From Cordilura impudica (lineage: Eukaryota > Arthropoda > Insecta > Diptera > Scathophagidae), in NCBI GenBank assembly GCA_963682025.1, contig OY821521.1, positions 99,563,354 to 99,627,353 of the forward strand: a stretch of DNA of 64,000 nucleotides. Direction: 5' to 3'. Below, piece by piece: positions 11,572-22,201 of this stretch (position 1 is the stretch's first letter; every line of letters begins with the position of its first letter). The notes under the pieces are model-generated. The model was not told where the DNA came from and did no database searches. It saw only the letters and a program-made list of their open reading frames with translations. The translations under genes were made by a program, and so were the position numbers.

Positions 11572-12306
11572 TTACATAGTCTCGGAGCGTTGAGGTTACG
11601 TAGCAAAATTATTGTAGAACCAACTTTTAATTTTAATAAATGTGGAGGTAGATCGGGCACATCAAGTGAATTCAAAAATTCTGTTAGATAACTGACTGCT
11701 TCATTTTCTTCAACAACACTATCCATAGATTTGAAAGAAAACGTTTCGGAATCAATCATGTCCTGAATAACAACATTAATATTATCGACATCGAAATTTT
11801 TTGCGGCTAAAATAGTTCTTTCACTTAACCAAGTAGTTGTTTTGAAAATTGGTCAGCCGTTGGATCATGGATAATAAAATGAGAGCTCCACCAAAAAGTC
11901 TTCCATTGCCTTTCAAATCTTTTAAAGTTCTATATAGTGCTTCTAAGAAATGTTTGTAAGTCATGTTATATTCATCCCAAATAATAATATTGCATTTTTG
12001 CAGAACTTTTGCCATACCGGAATGTTTTTTTATATTACATACGGCATTCTCATTCGTTTGTACGTTTAACGGTGATTTGAGTGCTGAATGAGCTGTACGA
12101 CCACCATGCAATAATGTTGCGGCTATTCCGGATAAAGCAATAGCTAATGCAATTTTTCCTTCCTTTTTGGTTAGAATATTTGTTAATAAAAACGTTTTTG
12201 AATTTTTTAACTTATAAAATTTAAATAAATTTGACAACTCATTATTTTTCGAACGCCAGCGCCATCTACCGGGTCCAACAAAAAAAATTTTGGCATCATC
12301 TAACAT
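11572..12306 (-). pseudogene. Helitron helicase, N-terminal and middle part
   Basis: Motifs from the high end: SKTFLLTNIL (remnant of Walker A, Gly-rich part lost), IALAIALSGIAATLL, GGRTAHSALK, IIWDEYNM (Walker B, DE kept) and FGGALILL. Further down come LPPHLLKLKVGSTIILLRN and LNAPRLCN, where the coding sequence meets the inserted element. There are frame breaks near 11821 and 11760. The start at 12306 reads into repetitive DNA and is not a real N-terminus. This is a PIF1-family helicase of Helitrons, non-functional here. Confidence 0.85.
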
Positions 12307-12500
12307 ACATATATGTACATTCTTAGTTTCAGTAAAATTGCACCGTAAATAAGAATATTCGAAATGACTTTACCCCAGCGCCACCTATCTGGTCCATTTA
12401 TACATACAAAAATTTCCTATGATAAAACATACATACATTCTGAATTGCAGTCAAATCGCACTGAAAATAGGAATTTTGACCCCAATGCCAGCTAGACGGT
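12250..12500. repeat. Degenerate tandem repeat, about 110-120 bp unit, 2-3 copies
   Basis: Each unit starts with a block like CCAGCGCCAtCTAtC.GGtcc, passes an ACATACAT tract, and continues with TCtgaaTTgCAGTcAAATcGCAC.GtAAATA.GAAT. Copies start near 12254, 12374 and 12484 (partial). It abuts the truncated Helitron helicase and may be part of that element. Confidence 0.6.
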
Positions 12501-13640
12501 TAAAACTAAAAAAAAAACACAGAAGAGCTCGAACAAAACCCATGGTGCAAATCTTATGGTTCCGGAGATCATTCGTTACAATATATATACATATGTATAT
12601 ACATATATAGATGTTACATGTATATATATTTCGATTCTCTTCGAAGATCATCCTCAGCATGTATTATTAATATAAAACAAGAATAAAAAAATAATAAAAA
12701 AATTGTTTAAGTAAACAATTAAAACGAAAAAACAAACAAAAAACATTAAAAGCCACCTGCTTTATATGTTGACACCGTCATTGCACTGGAACAACTGTTC
12801 CAACAACTGAACAACTGTTCCAGTGCAATGACGGTGTCAACATAAAAAGTGGCAATTATGATATCAAATCTATGCATAGTTTTTACAGTGTTTTGCGGAC
12901 ATGAATAATGAACGTAAATATGTCAACACATAAAACACATTTGACATATGTCGCATATGTTCTTACTGATGAACTCTAATCATTTATTGGCTCATTATAT
13001 GCAATAAAACTATAAATAAAATTAGAAAACTTATTGATTATGATTGTTATTACTTTAAATGAAATTTTATTGAAGGTTTAATTAAAAAACATTTAAGCAA
13101 AAGTTCTTAAGTAGAAAAAGGAAATCGTTCATACATTTTGTATGTTTTTGCAAAAAAAAAAAAAACCAGTCAATTTACCAAATATGGTGAGGATCCGTCC
13201 ATTCTTCGACCTAGTCCCGATTAAATATAGCATCCGATATGAACTTTTTCATATCTGCAGGCAAACAAATTAATAACAATGGCACTCAAATTTGGTTAAT
13301 GCTTATTTTCTATATTCAATTAGTTGGACCTAAAACCCCTTCTCTAAACGCATGGTGTAAGGTATCGTATACTCGGTCTAGAACGAACAACTATAATATT
13401 CTAACTTGTTTTATTGTAAAATATGAAATTTGTGAGAATGACATTTTTACCGAAAAGGTTGAAATGTTCAGTGGGTTTCCTACATAGATCAGTTAACCGA
13501 AATTTCAATGAGCAGTCCGCCGATGATAACATGTGAGTCAATATAAGTCGATGTTAAAATTAATAACTCAGATGAAAAACTCATCTGTTCAATAAGTTAA
13601 TGTTAATATTTACAATACTTTCAGTGCAAATGGCTTCACT
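12501..13640. other. AT-rich sequence, probably Atf6 intron
   Basis: No coding similarity was seen. Since the Atf6 donor site is at 13643 on the minus strand, this DNA and all elements further left should lie in the following intron, unless the gene model ends differently. No third exon was found. Confidence 0.5.
12765..12844. repeat. 80-bp palindrome with 29-bp perfect arms
   Basis: Arms 12765-12793 and 12816-12844 are exact reverse complements, starting TATGTTGACACCGTCATTGC; the loop is 22 bases. Outside the arms GCCAC (12752-12756) faces GTGGC (12849-12853). A perfect arm of this length in decayed DNA suggests a recent foldback or a strongly structured terminus of a small transposon. Confidence 0.85.
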
Positions 13641-13643
13641 TAC

Positions 13644-15500
13644 CCCTTTCAGTGTATAATTTTCTTTTTCCAAATTATTAATACGATTTTCCAATCTCTC
13701 CACATATTCCTTTTTCTTTTTGCGCGACAAAGAAGCAGATTCGCGATTCTTTAACATACGTAACTGTTTTTTGAATAACTTATCATCATTAAAACCCTTA
13801 ACTATGCCTAAATCTGTACGACAACTCTTCGTATGACTGAAATTAGCTCGAGCAGCAGCCATAGCAAGGGCTAAACGACTATTTGAAGTTAAGCCCTTTG
13901 AGGGTTGTTGTTTAACCATCACAGCTCCAGAAGCCTTTACCAATTTAGAGACATATTGCTGATTTGAAGATGTGACGGTTGATGAGGTTGATATGTTAGT
14001 CGTTTTTGGCTGTGTTAATTTATTTGCTGTTATAACTTTACCGCTAGCTGTTTTCATTATATATTTAGGCATTTGACCATTAGCACCCGTCACCTTTTTG
14101 CCATTTGTGTCCATTTTATGCATTAAAGCTTTAAAATCATTCGAAGAAAGAAATATAGTCTTAGGTTTAGCGTTAGGAGGAGGTGTTACTTTTGGATTAC
14201 CAACATCTCTCGCGATGGTAGAAGATTGCACAGGGGTGTCAGGTGTATTTGAAATAGCTTTCACATGTTTAGATGTTGTAGTTTTAGGATTAAATTTAAT
14301 AGCTGTAGGCGTTTTTATGTTTACTGTTGGTGTTACTGTGGTTAAGGGTACAGTTCGTACTGGAATTATGGTACCCTGTACAAAATTAAATGATTGAACG
14401 GGTTGTATGGTAGCAATAGGCAAAACCGGCATTATGGGGACTAAAGTAGTAGTGGTTGAAGCTTTCATTGATATAGTATGCTTGTCATTGCAACCAGTTG
14501 GTGATGTAGGCATAATAAAATTACTTTCAACAATTTGTGCCGTACATGTTTCATTCATCTCACTATCAGATTTTTCATTTTTAAATTTTATAAATTCCGA
14601 CAGATCATCATCTTGTTCACAAGTCATAGTAAATTTAGTAGGGTGGTTATAAATTTGTGACATTGAAGCCACTGATGAAGCATCACTTTGAATACCACTG
14701 GTTGAGCTACCACCGGAGCTGCTGCAGCTACCAGTTGGCGATGGTGTATTTCGGTTATCTTCATTGAGTTTCATAATAGTTTTCCGTGTCAAATCGTCTA
14801 CTTTAACGTCATCATCGTTGAGGAAATTAATGAAATCGTCGGGATTAAAATTATCGCCATCTACTGAAGAGGTCGAAGATGTGCGTGCTGGTGTCTCACA
14901 AGGTGATGCATAACCAGCCGATTGATGAGATGTCGGCGGGGACGGAAATCCGGAAAAGTTAAAGTGATATTCATTTTCTGAAGTAGTTATCTGTTGTTGT
15001 TGTTGTGATTGATCTCCCTGCCACTGATTTGCTAAATCGTTTGGTGTAGTTGCCCCGAATCCTGCTTGTACAGGTGGTATCGTCATATCGAAATCATTTT
15101 GATTCAACGCATTTGAAAAAATATTTAAGTCTAATGATGCATCTAAATGCGAATCAGTCGATCGTATAATCTCATCTAAATCATCAAGACTATAATCCCC
15201 TGGCTGAGGCATAAACGATGCAATATCATCTGAAAATTTTGTTAATAAACGAATGTATCACATTATTAATTAGTGGAGGGCATTATGAAATTTACATTTA
15301 CATTAAAATACATATATCAAAATTAGCAATAAAATATCAAATTAAATAAAACTTTTTTCTCAACAAGGTAACATCTTCATTCTGCCAAATATTATATTTT
15401 ATATATTTTGATAAAAAAATATCATATCTGTAAAATGCACCGTTACAGATATGTAAAATTCTTTATAAATGTTCTTACCACAAAGTGGCGCTTGCGTCAT
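13644..15500 (-). CDS. Atf6: Atf6, first two coding exons (ER-stress bZIP transcription factor)
   Basis: ATF6 is an ER-membrane protein. On unfolded-protein stress it is cut in the Golgi and its N-terminal part enters the nucleus to activate chaperone genes. Exon 1 (15479-15500) encodes MTQAPLC plus one base before a GTAAGA donor. Exon 2 (15229-13644) follows a TTTTCAG acceptor and continues as DDIASFMPQPGDYSLDDLD. Together they give 536 codons ending in phase at NYTLKG, followed by a GTAAGT donor at 13643. The N-terminal part is acidic, Ser/Thr- and Gln-rich (activation domain, with a QQQQQ run). The bZIP starts near residue 498 with LKNRESASLSRKKKKEY, the ATF6 signature, and the leucine zipper begins after it. 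The transmembrane and luminal exons are not in the window. Both splice phases agree, and no lesion is seen. Confidence 0.92.
15230..15478 (-). other. Atf6: Atf6 intron 1 (249 bp)
   Basis: It is bounded by a GTAAGA donor at 15478 and a TTTTCAG acceptor at 15230 on the minus strand. Joining the flanking exons restores one open frame (codon split G/AT, Asp). Confidence 0.8.
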
Positions 15501-15581
15501 TATTGGATTCAAGAAATTAATTAATATTAATGGTAAAATTGCAAAATATTCGATTTTTTATCAGTGTTTGTGCAATATGGA

Positions 15582-16055
15582 GTTGGGTAATTCCATGTCA
15601 AATCAACCAATGGGTGTACACTACCTTCTCCAAATTGTATGATTTTTCGTAGGAAGACAGATTATTACAGAACTAAAATAAGTGCAAAGTTTGAGGGCAC
15701 TGGCACTTCTGTATCCGGAAATATGTGGTCTTGAAAATCGTAAAAAAAGGTCAAAATTTACAAAGTTGTACTTACTTAATTATCATTTTCTTGAAAAGTA
15801 TTACAGTTACGCAACTCGTCAAGGTTGCATTTGAAAGGTTAATTAATTACCTTTAATTTGATGTACAACATGATTTTTTTTTTGGAAAGGTCCAAGGTCA
15901 CATCTCTTGACCTATAATTCGGAGGCTATAGCTGTAAAAACGACAATTTTAAAAATCTGAAAAAAATATATGTTTAAGATTGGTTCCTTCCCTAAAGTTC
16001 CAAAAAATTTCAGACTGGGGGTATGCTTGGATCCAGAAATATTTATCATAGAGTA
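15582..16055. repeat. Left long TIR
   Basis: Inverted counterpart of 18690-19167. The inner part, down to TCATAGAGTAAAGGTAGATA, is the best conserved; the outer 150 bases have diverged. Confidence 0.8.
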
Positions 16056-16449
16056 AAGGTAGATATTTAAAAAGTCGGTGCTGTTACTGTTTATGAATGT
16101 GGTTGGTTGTGCTCGTGAGCGTCGGCGGGCTATGCACGCACACCGCTATTTGTTTCTGGTTCTTTAGCTCTGTACTGTACTCAGTACAGACCTGTGTTAG
16201 GGTTGGTTTGACAGGTAATTATATTAGAGCGAGACAACAGTATAAATGTTGTCGGGTGTGGTTCGTAGTGTCAAATAACTTGGATATAGAGAAATTATTG
16301 AAAAACGAGAAGTCAAAGGAAGCACCACGAAAAAAAAAAACCATTCTAAGCACGTTGCTTTAAAAAACCACATGTGTTGCTATAAAATCAATATTTTTAA
16401 ATAAAACCAAAAGTGTTCAAAGTGATTGTTTTTTGTCTCTGTAAACAAT

Positions 16450-18464
16450 ATGTCATTTAATACAATATATTGTTGTAATCCATTTAAAAAAGTTGCTCAT
16501 GTCCGGAATGCAAGAGGACTTCGAAAAGTTCAGCAATGGATGACTGGAGTTAGTAATAACATTTCAATATCAAATAAAATATGTGATATATGCAGAAGAG
16601 AATTTTATAAATTAAAAGGAAGTGTAAACAATAATATTCAATCTATGAACGAGCCAGAAAACGAGACTTCAGACTCGGAAAGTGAAGCATCAGTTTCGGG
16701 AGATGTTCGAATTTCTAAGTTAAACGAAAGTTTAACATATTTACAAGAATCTCCAATATGTTCGAGAAAAATTCCATTAAAAGGGTATACAACTAGAAAG
16801 TTAGAAAAAATAACAACATCAATTAAAACCAACATTTTCCCAAATTCAACACCTTCAACCTCTCACGTATGGCCAGAATCGGAAATAATCGAACAACTAA
16901 AAGAAAAGTTTAAATCAATAACTAAAAACAGTGATAAAATTCAACTTTTAACTATTTTACCTAAAAGCTGGACATTGAAAAGAATGGAGGAGGAATTTCA
17001 AATAACAAATTTCATGGCACGAAAGGTAAAAAATTGGTTGAGACAGAAGGCGTATTGAGTACACCGAATCCAAACCTTGGAAAACGATTGCCATTAGAAA
17101 TTGTTGATGTGGTGAAAATCTTTTATGAAACTGATGATGTCAGCAGATGTCTACCAGGATGTAAAGAATACGTGTCAATAACAGAAAATGGTGTAAAAGT
17201 AAAAAAAAATAAAAGACTTTTACTCGGAAATCTTCGAGAAGTTTATGCTTTATTTAAAGAAAAACATGAAGGGATAACTATTGGAATTTCTAAATTTTGT
17301 GAACTTCGGCCAAAAAATGTGGTTCTAGCAGATGCGTCAGGAAGCCATAATGTATGTGTTTGAAAAATACATCAAAATACAAAACTAATGCTCCACGCAA
17401 TAAACCTGAAAAAATTGACAGAAAATGTGCAGGATTTTGTGCTGGAAACTTATAAGGATTGTTTAAAAAGACAATCCCCCATCACCAAATTGCTACCTTG
17501 GCAGATGTAGCATGTGTCCAGATATACAAAATTTTAAAGAGAAACTTGGTGAATTATTATTAGAAAATGAAATTGATGAAATCATATATAAACAGTGGAT
17601 AAGTGTAGATAGAGACTCTTTGAAAACTATTATTAAAGAAACTGATTCTTTTCTGGATTCTTTATGCGAAAAACTGGGGTAGAACCCCATTCATTCATAT
17701 CTAAAGAGCAGGGTGCATTTATGGCTCACAAAAAGTCTGCGTTGGAAGAAAATGAGTATTTAGTAATTTGCGACTTCTCCGAAAATGCAACTTTTGTGGT
17801 TCAGGATTCTGTGCAAGGCTTTTTATGGAATAATAGCCAGGCCACACTATACCCAATAGCAATTTATTACAAATCAAATGGAAAATTAGAAACTACAAAT
17901 TTTATAATAATATCAGACTGTCTAATACATAATACCATAGCAGTTCATTTATTTCATCGCCACCTAAATGAGTTTTTAAAAAACAAGTTTTTGAAAATAC
18001 CAAAAAAAATTTTTTATTTTTCGGACGGTTCTTCCGCTCAATTTAAAAATAAAAAAAACTTTGCCAATTTATGCCATCATAGCGCAGATTTTAATTGTTC
18101 CGCTGAGTGGCATTTCTTTGCTACCAATCACGGCAAAGGACCTAGTGATGGTCTTGGGGGAACGGTAAAGCGTGAAGCACGAAGAGCCAGCTTGCAATGT
18201 CCATTCGAAGATCAGATAACTACTCCTCTCCACTTGTATAATTGGTGTCAGCAAACTCTTCAGAACTGCAACTTTGCATATTTAACGGAATAAGATTATG
18301 AAGAAGAAGAGAAATTGCTAACTGATAGATTTATAGGATTACGTACAATTCCGGGAACTCAAAAGCAGCACAGCTTCATACCAATTTCAAAAACACAATT
18401 ACAAGCTAAAATTTATTCCGCTGATAGTAAATTTGTAATTGAAAACATTTATAATAAAACTTAA
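16450..18464 (+). pseudogene. Transposase of the long-TIR element (DDD type)
   Basis: The ATG at 16450 starts MSFNTIYCCNPF. A Cys pair at ICDICRREF follows (zinc-binding head), then an acidic linker and LTILPKSWTLKRMEEEFQI. A frameshift lies near 17025, just before GVLSTPNPNLGKRLP. FCELRPKNVVLADASGSHNVCV ends in an in-frame TGA at 17361, and IHQNTKLML follows. Two more breaks occur at about 17500 and 17680. The catalytic part has CDFSENATFVVQD, YFSDGSSAQFKNKKNF and EWHFFATNHGKGPSDGLGG, whose Asp residues fit a DDD triad. After the TAA at 18291 the same frame runs on to 18464 (DYEEEEKLLTDRFIGL), so that TAA is probably a late mutation. The same protein family recurs in cnidarians, aphids and other arthropods. 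The catalytic residues are intact but the gene is dead. Confidence 0.8.
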
Positions 18465-18668
18465 CAACAACAACAGCATTCATCATAATAATGTCAACAA
18501 CAACAACAACAACAACAACAACATTCATCATAATAATGTCAACAACAACAGCATTCATCATAATAATGTCAACAACGCCAACAACAACAACAACAACAGC
18601 ATTCATCATAATAATGTCAACAACGCCAACAACGCCAACAACAACAGCATTCATAATAATAATAATTC
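18463..18668. repeat. CAA-rich minisatellite, about 5 units
   Basis: The unit is (CAACAAC)n followed by AGCATTCATCATAATAATGT. Unit length varies because the CAA and CAACGC runs differ. It follows directly on the transposase stop codon, between gene and right TIR, and is open in several frames only because it lacks stops. Confidence 0.9.
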
Positions 18669-18689
18669 ACTTGTTAAATATCTACCTTT

Positions 18690-19167
18690 ACTCTATGATA
18701 AATATTTCTGGATCCAAGCATACCCCCAGTCTGAAATTTTTTGGAACTTTAGGGAAGGAACCAATCTTAAACATATATTTTTTTCAGATTTTTAAAATTG
18801 TCGTTTTTACAGCTATAGCCTCCCGAATTATAGGTCAAGAGATGTGACCTTTGACCTTTCCAAAAAAAAAAATCATGTTGTATATCAAATTAAAGGTAAT
18901 TAATTAACCTTTCAAATGCGACCTTGACAAGTTGCGTCACTATAATATTAATCAAGAAAATGATAATTAAGTAAGTACAACTTTGTACATTTTTATAGTT
19001 TTTCCCGATATTCAAGATCTCATATTTCCGGATCCAGATGCGTCAGTGAACTTAAATTTAGGATTTTTCTTATTTCTCGGATACACTTTAATCCTGCCAA
19101 AATTCAGCCAATTTGGAAACAGTGATGTAAAAAACAGCCATATTTTAAGTTGAGTTCAGATGGTTTA
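18690..19167. repeat. Right long TIR
   Basis: Inverted counterpart of 15582-16055; see the element entry. Confidence 0.8.
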
Positions 19168-19234
19168 ACCCAGTTGTGACAACAACTGGTAAATAAATGC
19201 ATTGTTCTATATTTATATACATATGTATGTACAG

Positions 19235-20825
19235 TCGCTCACAGCTTATTAGATGCAGATGCATATAAAAATGCAGATAAATATAAAAATATATACATAT
19301 TTAAAAATTTTGTTCTGAAAATACAAAAACGACATATGTGGTTTAGTTAATAATTATGCGCTATTTATATTTACCAAAAAAAAAAAAATATCGGCTTTAA
19401 GTTCTCTAGAAACTCAAAATACAAAATAAGGTACAAAATTCAGGTCACAGCTTAAATGATGCAATTTTAAAAAATGCCATTCTGTAATTTTAAAATTTTT
19501 TTCAATTGCTTAGGATTTAGTAGGATATCCTTTATTATCTATACCCGCTTGAAGCCTTTTCGGCATAGAGTCCACTAGCTTTTTTTTATAATCTGGATCT
19601 CTTTTATCCCACTATTTTTGCAACATTTTTTTAAAGTTAGATTTGTTATGGATATCGTATTTTCGAATATTTGTCTTCAGTATTGACCACAACTTTTCAA
19701 TCACATTTAAGTCAAGTGATTGTGCTGGAGTTTGAACTATGGAGTTTGAACTATATGAACCATATCAGCTAAGTCTGTACTAATGGTGATTTGTGCTTAG
19801 GGTCATTATCTTGGTAGAAGCGAAAGGCGTCCTCATTTTGCAATTTCGTCGCTCTTTGAATTAGATTTTCTTGAAGAAGTTTCATATACATGTTTTTATC
19901 CATATTCCCTACGATAAAGGCCAGTTACCTACTCCATTTGAAGATATGCATCCCCAAACCATAGCATTTCCACCACCGTGTTTCATAATGGCACGTAAAT
20001 TGTGAGGTTTCAGCTCAGTATTAACTTTGCGCCAAATGTAGGATCTTCCATCTGGTCCAAATATATTAACTTACACTTCATCAACAAAAACTAAAAAATG
20101 CTGGACTCTTATATAAATGGTCACGCGCAAACTGCAACCATTTTACTCTATTGTTTTCATTTATAAATGGTTTATTTCGAGGAATTCGGCCATTAAAATC
20201 AGCGTCCCTCAATATTCTGTGAATTGTTTCAGGATGACATGTCTTTCCCAAATATTTTTCGGCCATAAGTCAGCTTCGGAGCGCTTGTTGCTGGATTTTT
20301 ACGAATTTGTTGCACTAACCACTTAGAATCACTTTCAGTAAAAATTTTATTTGGAGCTTATCTACCCTTGTTTTCAACGCGTTTTATGTGCTGAACTGCT
20401 GAAGAGCTTAAATTAATCATTTAAGCAATTTTCCGTGGAGTGTGCCCATTCTTATAGTGCTTTAATACTAATTCACGCATTTCAATGGATGTACGCGGTG
20501 CCATGGTTGAAAATATTCACTTATTTTTGTTTTTTAAGCGTATCAGTTAAAAACACAATTTGGAATGATTGCAGATAATAATTTTAAAATTTTAGGCTGA
20601 AGACAACAACAAGGATAACGGTAAAATTAACTGCATCATTTAAGCTGTGAAATGAGCTTTGTACCTTATTTTGCATTTTTTTAGTTTCTTGAGAGCACAA
20701 AGCACATTTTTGTTTTTGTTTTTTTTTTTTTTTTTTTGTAAAATAAAATTAAAACACCATAATATACTAAACCACATTCTTTGTTTTTGTATTTTTAGAA
20801 CAAAATTTTTAAATATATAACGGTT
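19235..20825 (-). mobile_element. Tc1-like DNA transposon, decayed, TIRs about 180-200 bp
   Basis: The left TIR at about 19285-19475 and right TIR at about 20620-20822 share TTTAAAAATTTTGTTCT, ATGTGGTTTAGT, AAAATAAGGTACAAA and CACAGCTTAAATGATGCA in inverted order. A further copy of CACAGCTTA..GATGCA lies at the outer left edge (19244-19261), preceded by ACAGTCGCT, a Tc1-type tip. The matching right tip is missing, so that end is truncated. Confidence 0.75.
19515..20504 (-). pseudogene. Tc1-like transposase, multiple lesions
   Basis: The protein starts MAPRTSIEMRELVLKHYKNG (helix-turn-helix head) at 20504. The middle has HPETIHRILRDADFNGRIPR and DHLYKSP. The end near 19750-19515 has PSQSLDLNVIEKLW (a Tc1 SPDLNPIE.LW motif with the Glu kept) and GYPTKS. 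Several stops and frameshifts break it. DD34E transposases of this family cut and paste at TA sites. Confidence 0.75.
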
Positions 20826-21030
20826 TTTGATCCATATAGCGATACTGATTCTAATCATTCTTCTGAGCAAAAAACTACTTCGGAATCTTCAGAGTCAATA
20901 CCTACAGGTAGGTAAAAGAGGTTACAAAAAGCAAAGAATATTACCTAAAAGATTACAAAATAAGAAACAACGTGATACTAGTGTTCAACAATTAAAAAAT
21001 GACGAATCTAAGTTCACCATGTCAGACAAA
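20826..21030 (+). pseudogene. Coding-like fossil, acidic then basic, unidentified
   Basis: One frame reads YSDTDSNHSSEQKTTSESSE, then shifts to KKQRILPKRLQNKKQRDTS. An acidic Ser-rich stretch followed by a basic one resembles N-terminal regions of several transposases, but I cannot name it. It is cut by the MITE at 21035. Confidence 0.3.
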
Positions 21031-21034
21031 AAGA

Positions 21035-21248
21035 CTGTGGGCAAATTGTCGTATTCGATATCGAGTAAAATCAATCGAAATTGGTTTATTGGAAATCGCC
21101 AGACCTCGTTTCACTTTTACTATTAACTATGGACCATAACCCGTTAGCTGTGACAGAGTAAAATTACTCTTAGTATTTTATTTTGGAAAATAAAAAAATA
21201 ATTTCGATCGAAAAATTTCGATAACGAATGCAACGATACAACCTCTGG
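21035..21248 (-). mobile_element. MITE, CGTCGCATTCG family, copy 1
   Basis: Reverse-complement of the copies at 24203-24404 and 33830-34048. Shared parts include the near-terminal CGATATCGA block, TTTTACTCTGTCACAG and the GATCGAAA repeat. Ends are somewhat degraded. Confidence 0.75.
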
Positions 21249-21494
21249 TTGCTTTCGTGTATCACACGTCCGTCCGTCAATGTACCTATAATTATGTTAT
21301 TAATTATAATGATAATAATATTAAAGTATGCTAACAGTTTTTGCTGAAAAAGCTTCACATATCAGAAAAAATGTTAAGACTGGCCAGAAATAATGCAATT
21401 GGTTTGAAAACTTTCACTGTGAATAAAAAACTTATACGCCTCATAATAAGTCTGACGAGTCAAAGGTTGAGCTTTTAAAATTACTAGTAGATTC

Positions 21495-21855
21495 CAGCAC
21501 TCGAAATTCGACTGCAATTTCTAGGCAACTTTATTTTTCAACTTAGCCAATTCACAAACCAACACTATTTTGGTTTTTTATTATTGCGAATGAAGAAAAC
21601 AAACTCATTAACAAACACATTAACAAATTTAATAAACACACACATAGCATATGTATAATTTTATGTATGTGTTAGTAGCAACTTTAAATGCAATTTACTC
21701 AAAACAAAGTAAAAAATTAAAAAATCTGTAAATCTGCAAAACCGCTAAAATGAAATACCTTTCAAATAATATGCGTTTGGTTAAAATCGGGATAAAACGG
21801 TAGAACAAAACATTAGTCACAAGAAATCGCCTTGCCTATTAATATTATAGATTTG
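21495..21855. repeat. Interspersed repeat B, copy 1
   Basis: About 360 bp is repeated directly at 23410-23777. Shared blocks include CTCGAAATTCGA, GCAACTTTAAATGCAATTTA and CGGGATAAAACGGTAGAACA. It is non-coding and its element type is unknown. Confidence 0.8.
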
Positions 21856-22201
21856 TTGAACAATAAAGTGACAAGCTTTATCTTCCTCAAGAAATTCGCG
21901 ATACAAAAGGATTATATGATTGCTATACTAAAAAAAGAGTATTTTGAAATTATTTTAATAATAGTTTTCATATCGGTTTTTACTTGCTTAAAAAAGACAA
22001 ATGCATAAAAACTTGGACAGTGAAGCAGAAAACATTTTAGAGCAAACAGAGGGTATATACATATCAGTTTGTAACGCACCGATAAATGCGTTTGCAACTT
22101 CATAAAGTATATATATTATTGATTCTGATAACAACTTCAGTCGATATAGCGATGTCCCTCTCTCCGTCCGGCTGTCCATCTGTCTGTCCGTCTGTTGAAA
22201 T

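Larger units (their letters stand above)
7740..12310 (-). mobile_element. Helitron helicase remnant split by an RTE/Nimb-like insertion
   Basis: PIF1-like helicase sequence of the Helitron type lies at 11572-12250 and resumes at 7880-8150. The 3.4-kb insert at 8151-11570 sits between the halves, and the codons match directly across its target duplication. The Rep nuclease part is absent and the helicase starts only at a damaged Walker A region. The 3' end should be near 7740-7780, where AACTGAG and CTCAGTT can form a small hairpin, but no certain CTRR terminus was recognised. Confidence 0.8.
15582..19167 (+). mobile_element. DNA transposon with about 480-bp TIRs and a DDD transposase (Sola-like?)
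   Basis: Sequence at about 15582-16055 is repeated in inverted orientation at about 18690-19167. Shared blocks include TCTGGATCCAAGCATACCCC, GGTCACATCTCTTGACCTAT and GTACTTACTTAATTATCATT. The outer tips are similar (TTGGGTAATTCCATGTCAA left, CTGGGTTAAACCATCTGAA right). A transposase gene lies between. The exact target duplication could not be fixed. Long TIRs and a DDD transposase with a Cys-rich head fit the Sola superfamily, but this is from memory and unchecked. Confidence 0.8.

Noticed and set aside
13239..13487. 82-codon plus-strand frame as a gene
   Set aside because: No domain, low complexity, and it lies in the probable Atf6 intron.
18463..18668. CRISPR-like array of regular repeats
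   Set aside because: The unit is simple-sequence CAA DNA with unequal spacing and no unique spacers, in a eukaryotic transposon.
18406..18847. Overlapping Asn-, Thr- and Val-rich frames
   Set aside because: They come from the CAA minisatellite, which lacks stops in several frames.
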